Origin: a virus
Direction: 5' to 3' (one strand)
Virus record (IMG/VR): IMGVR_UViG_3300048837_000063
Coordinates: 1-31,927 of that record
Length of the DNA stretch: 31,927 nt
The notes beneath the pieces were generated by a model. The model was given only the letters and a program-made list of their open reading frames with translations. It made no database searches and was not told where the DNA came from. Shown one piece after another: positions 1 through 5,738 of this stretch (the first letter of the stretch is position 1; each line of letters starts with the position of its first letter). Position numbers and translations under genes: made by a program.

Positions 1-87
1 TTCGAAGCCCGCGTGGGCATATTCACCGTAGTCGAACGACTGCGCGACTTCGGTGCCTTTCGTGGTCGCTACTTCTTTGCCAGCCAT
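1..87 (-). CDS. N-terminus of an unidentified phage protein, cut by the window edge
   Basis: Only the first 29 codons are in the window; the reading frame is open to the edge. The translation begins MAGKEVATTKGTEVAQSF and continues into an acidic, glycine-containing stretch (DYGEYAHAGFE). The ATG at 87-85 is preceded on the minus strand by a good Shine-Dalgarno (AAAGGAG, about 7 nt upstream), which supports the start. It follows the 157-711 gene in the same direction, so it probably belongs to the helicase-led leftward operon. The short acidic N-terminus reminds me of small phage proteins next to replication genes, but there is too little sequence to name it. Confidence 0.7.
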   Translation of the reverse strand, partial: MAGKEVATTKGTEVAQSFDYGEYAHAGFE

Positions 88-156
88 GATGGCTCCTTTC
101 GGCTATAGTTGATTGACCAGCGGTCAGCTCACCATTGTCCCAGGTGACGGGAACTG

Positions 157-711
157 TCAGTCGAGCTCCTTGATCTTGGCGGTGCGCTGCCGGAAAATGC
201 CGAACGTGTCAGTCGGCAAGTCGACGCCTTCGCCAAGCTGCTCTTTCACCCAGGAGTTCAGGGTGGCGTGGTGGACCGTGTAGTTGGACTTCATGACCAG
301 AGGGCCGAGCTGAAGTGTGCCGATCATTTCGATGAACTTCTTGCAGCGCTTCTCGTCTCCTTTGGGGAACTCGAAGGAAACTTCACGCTTCACGATGTGG
401 CCGTAGCCATTTTCATCGAGCCACTTGATCGCAGGCTCACGCTTCTCACCAGCGATGCTGGACCTGATCTCCTCCTTGACCTGTAGCTCGCGCCCATCGC
501 CAAGGTTGAACTTGCCCTCCATGCCATCCGTGGCCTGCGGCAAGCGGACCTCAGCGATGTCCTTGCGCTTGGCCTTGGCCTCTTCCAGCGCCGCCTCAGC
601 AGCGGCTACCTCTGCATCGGCCGCTTCGAGCTCGTCCGCCAACGTGCGCAATACAGCAGTCAGATTGTCGGAAGCCTTGTCGTCGCGGAATGCAGCGTAG
701 TCATCTTGCAT
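157..711 (-). CDS. Conserved phage protein with N-terminal coiled coil
   Basis: 184 residues. Residues about 10-55 are rich in Ala, Glu and Lys in heptad-like spacing (ADELEAADAEVAAAEAALEE) and should form a coiled coil. The rest is a mixed globular region with a recognisable conserved-looking core (GRELQVKEEIRSSIAGEKRE, then KWLDENGYGHIVKREV). The ATG is preceded by an AAGGGGG ribosome-binding site. It lies between the 770-1108 gene and the window-edge gene, all leftward behind the helicase, so a role in replication or early DNA metabolism is possible. I recall similar proteins in many phage genomes annotated as hypothetical. No catalytic motif is visible and I assign no function. Confidence 0.8.
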   Translation of the reverse strand: MQDDYAAFRDDKASDNLTAVLRTLADELEAADAEVAAAEAALEEAKAKRKDIAEVRLPQATDGMEGKFNLGDGRELQVKEEIRSSIAGEKREPAIKWLDENGYGHIVKREVSFEFPKGDEKRCKKFIEMIGTLQLGPLVMKSNYTVHHATLNSWVKEQLGEGVDLPTDTFGIFRQRTAKIKELD

Positions 712-769
712 GGTGTGGACCCCCTTATCAGCCTAGCCAGTATGCCCCGGCAGCGCCCAAAAGACAAGT

Positions 770-1108
770 TCAATATATCCTGGCGACAATCTCCGTATAC
801 TCGTTATGTCGTCCACTCCATTGAAGAAGACGCACGTTTCCTTCATTGTAGTGAGCGGCAATCGTGGTTGCCATTCCGATAAGACCAGGATTTCCGATCA
901 GCAGAAGGTGGTCCTTGTCACTGAAGTTCTTCAGCTTCTCGTGCATATCGCCCAAGACAAGCTCGGGGTTGAACGGGTTCGCGGAAGGCGACAGGAGATA
1001 GATGATGGCCCCCCAGCGAAGGGCCTTGTTGATCGACGTGAAACGGGGGACGAGTTCCTTGCTCGTCTGATCGAATCTCATCTGTTGCTGGACTGCGTAG
1101 ACTGTCAT
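770..1108 (-). CDS. Conserved phage protein of unknown function
   Basis: 112 residues. The second half has a motif block I recognise from other phage genomes: IYLLSPSANPFNPE, then LGDMHEKLKNFSDKDHLLLIGNPGLIG, then LLQWSGRHNEY near the C-terminus. The hydrophobic-strand/GNP pattern suggests a small alpha/beta fold, but no enzymatic residues stand out. Its ATG overlaps the stop of the GIY-YIG gene by four bases (ATGA), so it is translationally coupled to it. This family usually sits close to a phage helicase, as it does here once the homing endonuclease is disregarded. Function unknown. Confidence 0.8.
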   Translation of the reverse strand: MTVYAVQQQMRFDQTSKELVPRFTSINKALRWGAIIYLLSPSANPFNPELVLGDMHEKLKNFSDKDHLLLIGNPGLIGMATTIAAHYNEGNVRLLQWSGRHNEYTEIVARIY

Positions 1109-1578
1109 GATCTGCCCTCCAGATACTGTTGGGCTTGTCTTTTTACAAACGCAGCCCTTGACCTCTGCATCTTCTCAATTGTTTCAGAAGACATTGCGGG
1201 TTTAGGTTTCCGTCTCTCAGAGATTTCTCCCCAAGTTTTATTTTTCTTTGCAGCACCTATGCGAAGTTTTGCATCTTCAGAGTGTTGAAAACCAGATACT
1301 CCCTCACCACCGTCAGTAAGATTAACAAGAATTCCAGTTCCATTATTTCTACGACCGTAGAATGAGATTTCAATCCGTTCTTTCTCGAATGCCTCATTCT
1401 CTGTCAGATCATCATGAAGAATTCTGACCAACGGCGTCATTCCACAAGAAAATATCTTTCCAGAAATTTTCTTATAGAAATTGCTTCTCCTGCGAAAATC
1501 ATTTGCTCTCTCGAGTGTTCCTTTTCCGATGTAGAAAGGAAGCTCTGTTCGTGGATCAATATGTGCATACACCAGCAT
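1105..1578 (-). CDS. GIY-YIG family homing endonuclease-like protein
   Basis: 157 residues from the ATG at 1578, which overlaps the helicase stop by one base (TGATG); a GTG three codons upstream is the alternative start. The N-terminus carries a degenerate GIY-YIG core (VYAH...PFYIGKG), followed by a conserved Arg region, an acidic helix with the expected catalytic Glu (TENEAFEKERIE, then GRRNNGTG) and the NLTDGGEGVSG segment. After it comes a NUMOD-like DNA-binding tail (GFQHSEDAKLRIGAAKK, and SSETIEKMQRSR). Family members cut DNA site-specifically and promote their own spread. By hand count positions 1141-1380 are about 41% GC, clearly lower than the flanking genes, which fits recent acquisition. 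It is free-standing: the helicase and the next gene are both intact. Confidence 0.85.
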   Translation of the reverse strand: MLVYAHIDPRTELPFYIGKGTLERANDFRRRSNFYKKISGKIFSCGMTPLVRILHDDLTENEAFEKERIEISFYGRRNNGTGILVNLTDGGEGVSGFQHSEDAKLRIGAAKKNKTWGEISERRKPKPAMSSETIEKMQRSRAAFVKRQAQQYLEGRS

Positions 1579-3053
1579 CAGATCCACTCCTTGAGAGCAT
1601 CACCGAGGATTTCTGCAGACACGTTTCGCTTCCCACGAAGGTTGCTGACGATATGCTCGTCGATCGGTGCATCGCTCATGATGTCGATGTAGTTGACCGG
1701 ATGCTCGTCCATGCCACCACGATGAGCGCGATCTTCAGATTGGAGCCTGTCAAGCAGGCGGAAGGAATTCGAATAGTAAACCATCGTCTTCGCCTGCGTC
1801 AGCGTCAGGCCGGAACCTCCCTTTTGGGCATTTCCGACGAACCACTGAACATCACCACGCTGGAATGCGAGCTTGTTCCGTTCGGCTTGATCTTCATCGA
1901 CCCGTCCATCATAGCGGACAGCCTTCTTGCCCAAGAGGTCCATCAGCTGATCGATATCGTGCGAGAACCGCGCCCACACGATGCCGGGAGTGAAGGTCTC
2001 ATCACGGATTTGTTCCATGGCATTCATGCGAGGGTTCTTGTCCGAGAACATATGGACAGGTTCGTCCTCGCCGACAGGAACATAGTTGCAGGCGATCTGC
2101 TGATACCGCAGCAGAGCAACGATCGGCAGTTCTGCAGAGATCACGTGGTCACCGATCTCCAGCATCAGGTTCTCACGGAGTTCCTCCATGGCGATCTTCT
2201 GCTCACGCGACATTTCGAAGTAGCGTTTGGAGTAGAGCTTCGGCGGCAGGTCGAGAACGTCGTCCTTCAGCACCCGATCGCTGATTTCAGCGAGCCACGC
2301 CCCCAGCTTGTCGAGGTTCTGATACTCGATCAGCTTGTCGTAGCCGGGATCGTAGCCTTGATCTCGTTTGCACTGCTCGGCCGTATACCAGACACCGAAA
2401 TAGTTCCGGAATTCGACAGAGCCGTGGATACCGTGGTTCTTCCAGAAATACTCGTCCAGGAACTTGATCTGGCTGTAGATATCGAACGGCCCAATGGCGA
2501 CAGGAGTTCCCGTGAGCAGTCGCTTCATCTTGGCGTATCGCCCAGAGGCGATGATGCTCTTGGTTCGCTTCGCGCTCGGGCTCTTGATATTGTGAGCTTC
2601 GTCGAGAGCATACATGACCTTGCGGGTCTTGAGGAACTTCCAGACAAGTTCCTTGCCTTCTTTGGTCATGAACCCGTTGTAGCTGATGAGCAGCACCGAA
2701 AGCCCATCATGGGTGAACAGGCTGTTCATCGCCCGCTTGTGAGCCTGCGTCGCCTTGCGAGCGGTGCTGAACACTTGGATGCGCGTTTCGAGAGCGACAT
2801 CAGGCGGCAGGTGTTTCGGAAGTTCGTCGGTATTCCAGTTGCGCTCAACGCCGGGAGGGGCGACGACCAGCAGGCCATCGATCTCACCTTGGCGGAACTT
2901 GATTGCGACAGTGTCGATGACCGGCTTGGACTTCGCGGTTCCCTGCTCCCACAGGAGACCCCAAGTAGCATCGTCCACATGCTGCTGAAGATGTTTCAGT
3001 TGGTGCTGAAACGGATCGATCTGATGATCGTAGTTCGAGACGTCGGTAGTCAT
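1578..3053 (-). CDS. SNF2-type DEAD/DEAH-box helicase
   Basis: 491 residues from the ATG at 3053, chosen because AAGGAGA lies 5-8 nt upstream; a TTG at 3098 is in frame but has no ribosome-binding site. Superfamily 2 motifs in order are: motif I EQGTAKSK (36-43), Ib/Ia region around LLVVAPPG (61-68), motif II LDEAH (150-154), motif III LTGTP (180-184), the SGLTLTQA segment (about 415-422) and motif VI QSEDRAHRGG (438-447). This is the phage SNF2-like helicase family, ATP-dependent enzymes thought to act on duplex or branched DNA during replication or recombination. Motif I has Ala where the usual last Gly before Lys stands (GTAKS rather than GTGKS/T). It is the first gene after the 3054-3334 regulatory region and heads the leftward non-structural operon. 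Confidence 0.88.
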   Translation of the reverse strand: MTTDVSNYDHQIDPFQHQLKHLQQHVDDATWGLLWEQGTAKSKPVIDTVAIKFRQGEIDGLLVVAPPGVERNWNTDELPKHLPPDVALETRIQVFSTARKATQAHKRAMNSLFTHDGLSVLLISYNGFMTKEGKELVWKFLKTRKVMYALDEAHNIKSPSAKRTKSIIASGRYAKMKRLLTGTPVAIGPFDIYSQIKFLDEYFWKNHGIHGSVEFRNYFGVWYTAEQCKRDQGYDPGYDKLIEYQNLDKLGAWLAEISDRVLKDDVLDLPPKLYSKRYFEMSREQKIAMEELRENLMLEIGDHVISAELPIVALLRYQQIACNYVPVGEDEPVHMFSDKNPRMNAMEQIRDETFTPGIVWARFSHDIDQLMDLLGKKAVRYDGRVDEDQAERNKLAFQRGDVQWFVGNAQKGGSGLTLTQAKTMVYYSNSFRLLDRLQSEDRAHRGGMDEHPVNYIDIMSDAPIDEHIVSNLRGKRNVSAEILGDALKEWI

Positions 3054-3092
3054 TGGTTCTCCTTTTCTACAGTATATCTTGGTGACACTACC

Positions 3093-3199
3093 TGACAATA
3101 CTTAGATTGCCAGTGTTGAAGTAAGTGATGTCACCAGTTTTGCCTTAGTTTACAACCATTTACTTATCTCTGACAATACTTGACAATACTTACAATACT
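3093..3199 (+). repeat. TGACAATACT direct repeats upstream of the helicase
   Basis: TGACAATACT occurs at 3093-3102, 3171-3180 and 3181-3190, with a fourth degenerate copy (TACAATACT) at 3191-3199. The last three are head to tail with a 10-bp period, one helical turn, as expected for a protein binding cooperatively on one DNA face. A related 11-mer AAGTGATGTCA (reverse complement TGACATCACTT) lies at 3123-3133. Both fit TGACAnnACTT. Operator or iteron function is inference. Confidence 0.7.
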
Positions 3200-3231
3200 A
3201 AAACCCTAGCGGGGTGATACGGCAAAAGGCT

Positions 3232-3252
3232 GGCACCTTGGGCACAGGTGCC
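3232..3252 (-). other. Hairpin downstream of the endolysin gene, possible terminator
   Basis: A 7-bp perfect stem (GGCACCT / AGGTGCC) with a 7-nt loop lies about 80 nt beyond the endolysin stop. It sits inside a wider 11-bp inverted repeat, AAAGGCTGGCA at 3225-3235 and TGCCAGCCTTT at 3286-3296. Read leftward, the outer arm is followed by TTTTGCC, a short U tract. It could terminate late transcripts before the helicase promoter. The U tract is weak, so this is only a candidate. Confidence 0.35.
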
Positions 3253-3265
3253 GCCAGTAGCGCAA

Positions 3266-3328
3266 GTGATGTCATGGACACAATCTGCCAGCCTTTACAA
3301 TGGGTTGACTTTTTGTCCATGACATCAC
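3266..3328. promoter_or_regulatory. 15-bp perfect inverted repeat, operator-like
   Basis: GTGATGTCATGGACA at 3266-3280 is repeated in inverse orientation at 3314-3328, with 33 bp between the arms. Each arm contains a copy of the TGACATCAC motif. The repeat straddles the TTTACAATGGGTTGA block. It could be a looped operator or a cruciform-prone site. Confidence 0.6.
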
Positions 3329-3340
3329 CTGACATCACTT
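3294..3340 (-). promoter_or_regulatory. 47-bp shared control element, copy 1 (reads towards the helicase)
   Basis: On the minus strand the element begins AAGTGATGTCAGGT and ends TCAACCCATTGTAAA with 18 bp between. The same two ends with the same 18-bp spacing occur on the plus strand at 31799-31845; the spacers differ. Its right edge overlaps the last bases of the endolysin gene. Orientation is towards the helicase operon. The identical ends and spacing indicate constrained function such as an early promoter or a regulator site. Confidence 0.65.
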
Positions 3341-4147
3341 TGCCAGCTTCTTGACCACCACGAAGGCCACCACGAGGGCAGCGATAATTCCGATAGCCGC
3401 CGCTGCGTATTGAAGAGGACCATCAGGAAGCGCAGAAGCAGAGGCGATTGCACCGGGAACGACACCGCCACCGATCTTCGCAAGGTTGTCCATATTGATA
3501 GACTCGGCTGCGCGAACGGTGACTTTCGTATCCTCCTCCTCGGCCTTGCCGGGTGCTGCCATCTTGGGTGCTGCCATGTCCGTCTTGCCCTCGAACAACC
3601 ACACACTGCGATCAATCACGCCGTTGTCTTTTCCTGCCTGCACCCCTTCGACGATGTCGCCCATCACGCGCCGGGTCCAGCCCTTGCCGAACGTGGAGAA
3701 CGTGGACAGGGTCTTCATCCAATTCCAGCGTTTGAGGCACAAGGCTTCGATCAGACCCTGAATGTCATTCTTCCGCGAAATGGCACCCAAAGTGACGTTG
3801 CCCATCACGCCGTCCTGCGAGACGCCCAAGAGGGACTGAAGGAACTTGACGGCTTTCGCGACACCGGAGTTGATGGCGAAATCATACATCGCATAGTCGA
3901 GGCCAGCAGGCAGGGCATCGCCAAACACGCGATCCCAATACTGCTCTTTGTAGATTTGCCAGACCTCGGCATTGGTGATCTCTTTCACCGAACGACGCGG
4001 CAGGTCCATGCGATCACGGAAGCCGTCATAGGTGCGCTGGATCACACCTTTGTTCGTGGCTCCGCCGGGGTCTTTCGGATGATTGACATAGCCACCCTCA
4101 TGAACCAGAACCCACGTCGTGCATTGATCGAAGTTCGCCGCAGTCAT
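3335..4147 (-). CDS. Endolysin, GH108 muramidase with C-terminal membrane segment
   Basis: 270 residues. The N-terminus has the glycoside hydrolase 108 signature HEGGYVNHPKDPGGATN (residues 16-32), with Glu17 in the catalytic position, followed by the family's peptidoglycan-binding part (SGVAKAVKFLQSLLGVSQDG). The enzyme cleaves the glycan strands of murein. After a Lys/Glu-rich linker (about 190-215), residues 244-265 form a hydrophobic membrane segment followed by Lys residues (VVVKKLAK). Most GH108 endolysins end near residue 180, so the linker and anchor are additions; they could hold the enzyme at the inner membrane until lysis. The ATG has an AAGGAGT ribosome-binding site. It is the last gene of the late module. 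Confidence 0.88.
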   Translation of the reverse strand: MTAANFDQCTTWVLVHEGGYVNHPKDPGGATNKGVIQRTYDGFRDRMDLPRRSVKEITNAEVWQIYKEQYWDRVFGDALPAGLDYAMYDFAINSGVAKAVKFLQSLLGVSQDGVMGNVTLGAISRKNDIQGLIEALCLKRWNWMKTLSTFSTFGKGWTRRVMGDIVEGVQAGKDNGVIDRSVWLFEGKTDMAAPKMAAPGKAEEEDTKVTVRAAESINMDNLAKIGGGVVPGAIASASALPDGPLQYAAAAIGIIAALVVAFVVVKKLAK

Positions 4148-4151
4148 TCTG

Positions 4152-4601
4152 TCACTCCTTTTCTGAAGTTATTTCGTTCTTGGACTCGAGCCACAGCCGA
4201 AGCCTCTTGGGATAGAAGACGGCGGTGAAAATCGAATATTGCCCCGGTGCCTTATCATCGACAATGATCCAGTAGCCTTTCAGCTTGAACCACACGCCGA
4301 TGATAATAAGAATATTGAAGAACCAGTTGATGTGACTGCCAGTGATACCATAGTCCTCTTTCCAGCTGACATCAAGAACGTCAGGCAGAATGTCCCAGTA
4401 GAACATTCGCATCATTTGGAAAAGCGCCATCATCCAGATGCCGGTCCCGATGAAATCGATGGGTGCTTCACGCGGACGACGGACATACCGACGAAACCCA
4501 AAGATGAGCAGTGCCAGCATTCCGATGGCGATGAAACCAGTGACGTTGGTCATCCAGTCCCAGATGGTGGCCTTGTGAAGCCAGTCAGTGATTACGTTCA
4601 T
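4152..4601 (-). CDS. Multi-pass membrane protein of the lysis cassette
   Basis: 149 residues with three hydrophobic segments: about 19-40 (VTGFIAIGMLALLIFGF), 52-70 (GTGIWMMALFQMMRMFYW) and 90-112 (INWFFNILIIIGVWFKLKGYW). The C-terminus is charged and cytoplasmic-looking. The start overlaps the preceding gene by 17 bp and the stop is 4 bp before the endolysin start, so it is tightly coupled to lysis genes. By position it is a holin or holin-accessory candidate; I do not recognise a named family. Confidence 0.75.
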   Translation of the reverse strand: MNVITDWLHKATIWDWMTNVTGFIAIGMLALLIFGFRRYVRRPREAPIDFIGTGIWMMALFQMMRMFYWDILPDVLDVSWKEDYGITGSHINWFFNILIIIGVWFKLKGYWIIVDDKAPGQYSIFTAVFYPKRLRLWLESKNEITSEKE

Positions 4602-4770
4602 CGCTCTTGCCGTCCTCGATTACTTGTTTCAGTGCGAGCGATAGCTGCTCACGGATTGCCTCTCGTTGTGCAGCCAGACGATCCAGATGCCTCGAGGCTT
4701 GATCGAATTTCTCATCTGCCACTTTTCTGGTAGCCGTGACTGCTTTTGAGGTGAGACCGAAAATCTGCAT
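4585..4770 (-). CDS. Small coiled-coil protein of the lysis cassette
   Basis: 61 residues from the ATG at 4770, which has GGAGGT 7-8 nt upstream; an in-frame TTG further upstream lacks such a site. The sequence is charged and helical (RKVADEKFDQASRHLDRLAAQ, then REQLSLALKQVIEDGK), with no membrane segment. It overlaps the reading frame of the following membrane protein and lies one base after the preceding gene. It may regulate or accompany the holin. Not assigned to a family. Confidence 0.7.
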   Translation of the reverse strand: MQIFGLTSKAVTATRKVADEKFDQASRHLDRLAAQREAIREQLSLALKQVIEDGKSDERNH

Positions 4771-4771
4771 C

Positions 4772-4996
4772 TTACTTACCTCCAAGAGCCCTGACCAAGA
4801 TGGTGAGCTCAGTCAGGATTTTGGTAGTCTCGATTTCACGGTCCGATGCACGATCTATCAGCTCGTTGATCCTGACATCACGAGACTCAATGATCTTGTC
4901 TTTTTGATTGTTTTGATAGATAAGGTATAGCGCCCAGACACCGAGGACGCCGTAACCTGCCAGAACACTTCCGATAGAATCGAGAAATGCTTCCAT
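4772..4996 (-). CDS. Small single-span membrane protein, holin candidate
   Basis: 74 residues from the ATG at 4996, with GGAGGTTG 5-7 nt upstream. A single hydrophobic segment lies at about residues 9-28 (GSVLAGYGVLGVWALYLIYQ) and is followed by a charged helical region (NNQKDKIIESRDVRINELID). One membrane span plus a charged cytoplasmic coil is typical of class III-like holins and of holin partners. The position between the spanins and the endolysin supports a lysis role. Which of the membrane proteins here forms the lethal hole cannot be told from sequence. Confidence 0.72.
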   Translation of the reverse strand: MEAFLDSIGSVLAGYGVLGVWALYLIYQNNQKDKIIESRDVRINELIDRASDREIETTKILTELTILVRALGGK

Positions 4997-4998
4997 TT

Positions 4999-5271
4999 TC
5001 AACCTCCCGTGATTTTCTTGTCACGAGAGGCGTAGAAGTCTTTCAGCGCCTGTTGCCTCTCAGCACATGTGACCAGACTACCTCGATCACGAAGCCAGAA
5101 GCGTTCAACCTCGGATTGTGACAGTTCCCTGTCAGGCAGCAGAACAGGACGGGCGCATGGCTCCGTGAGCGATACAGGTGCAGGAGCCAGCTTGGGCGGC
5201 TCAACGGACCCGATTGAGTCTGCGCACCCCGTCAACAGAGACAGCGGGACGAGCAGCGTTCGGATCGGCAT
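4999..5271 (-). CDS. o-spanin (Rz1-like outer membrane lipoprotein)
   Basis: 90 residues from the ATG at 5271. The N-terminus is a short lipoprotein signal (MPIRTLLVPLSLLTGC) with lipobox LLTGC, Cys16 being the predicted lipidated residue. A Pro-rich stretch follows (PPKLAPAP), typical of Rz1 proteins. An upstream in-frame ATG at 5313 would put 14 extra residues before the signal and is less likely. The first 71 bp overlap the i-spanin gene in a different frame, the classic nested Rz/Rz1 arrangement. The pair bridges inner and outer membranes to disrupt the outer membrane at the last step of lysis. Confidence 0.82.
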   Translation of the reverse strand: MPIRTLLVPLSLLTGCADSIGSVEPPKLAPAPVSLTEPCARPVLLPDRELSQSEVERFWLRDRGSLVTCAERQQALKDFYASRDKKITGG

Positions 5272-5542
5272 CTGCACCAGCTTCAAGATCTGCAATGGTA
5301 GCATTTCGTTCACGCAGTAGCCGGTTCAATTCTGCCTCACGTTTACGAGCTTCCTCTAAGGCATCTTCATTCGCCTTGGTCAGCCGTTCGCGTTCGTTCT
5401 GGATTGCGGTTTCATATTTCAGGGTGGTGACAGCAACTCCATGGTTGTAGCCATTCCACCAGATATAGAATTCTGCTCCCACGAGCAGGACCACGATAAG
5501 GATATAAGGCAAATAGCGCCTAAAGACAACCCCAAGTAGCAT
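5201..5542 (-). CDS. i-spanin (Rz-like inner membrane protein)
   Basis: 113 residues from the ATG at 5542, which has an excellent ribosome-binding site (AAGGAGGTAG). An N-terminal transmembrane segment lies at about residues 9-28 (RYLPYILIVVLLVGAEFYIW). A long charged coiled coil follows (ETAIQNERERLTKANEDALE, then EARKREAELNRLLRERNATI), as in Rz proteins that span the periplasm. The 3' end overlaps the o-spanin gene. It is the first gene of the lysis cassette, placed after a GC-rich gap and a promoter-like sequence overlapping the end of the tail tip gene. Confidence 0.85.
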   Translation of the reverse strand: MLLGVVFRRYLPYILIVVLLVGAEFYIWWNGYNHGVAVTTLKYETAIQNERERLTKANEDALEEARKREAELNRLLRERNATIADLEAGADADPNAARPAVSVDGVRRLNRVR

Positions 5543-5607
5543 GTGACTACCTCCTTGCGAGCTCTGTGGACGTGCTGGTGCCGGGGGCATGGGCTACAGC
5601 CCACCCA

Positions 5608-5631
5608 GCGCGGCCACAGGCGCGGCCACAG
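5608..5631. repeat. Tandem 12-bp repeat in a GC-rich intergenic segment
   Basis: GCGCGGCCACAG occurs twice head to tail (5608-5619, 5620-5631). It lies in the 177-bp gap (5543-5719) between the tail tip gene and the lysis cassette. The gap is much richer in G and C than either neighbour and also contains a TGGGCT/AGCCCA hairpin at 5590-5603 and the 10-mer GGGCAGGGGC at 5638-5647. No gene is supported in the gap. Confidence 0.6.
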
Positions 5632-5709
5632 GGCACCGGGCAGGGGCAGGGCGCTACCCTACCACCCGCCAGCCTGCCACGGCGTTCCTGGACGTCCGTA
5701 GAGGTCGTA

Positions 5710-5738
5710 ACCATACGCATCAGGACCTCGAATACCAA
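5710..5738 (-). promoter_or_regulatory. Possible sigma70-like promoter for the lysis cassette
   Basis: On the minus strand TTGGTA (5733-5738) and TATGGT (5710-5715) are separated by 17 bp, matching four of six bases in each consensus box. It overlaps the last codons of the tail tip gene and would give a leader of about 160 nt before the i-spanin start. The match is moderate. Confidence 0.35.

Noticed and set aside
3093-3340. CRISPR-like array
   Set aside because: Repeat units are 10-11 bp, unevenly spaced and in both orientations; no spacer-repeat structure.
5590-5603. TGGGCT/AGCCCA hairpin as a terminator after the tail tip gene
   Set aside because: Stem is only 6 bp with a 2-nt loop and no U tract; too weak to call.
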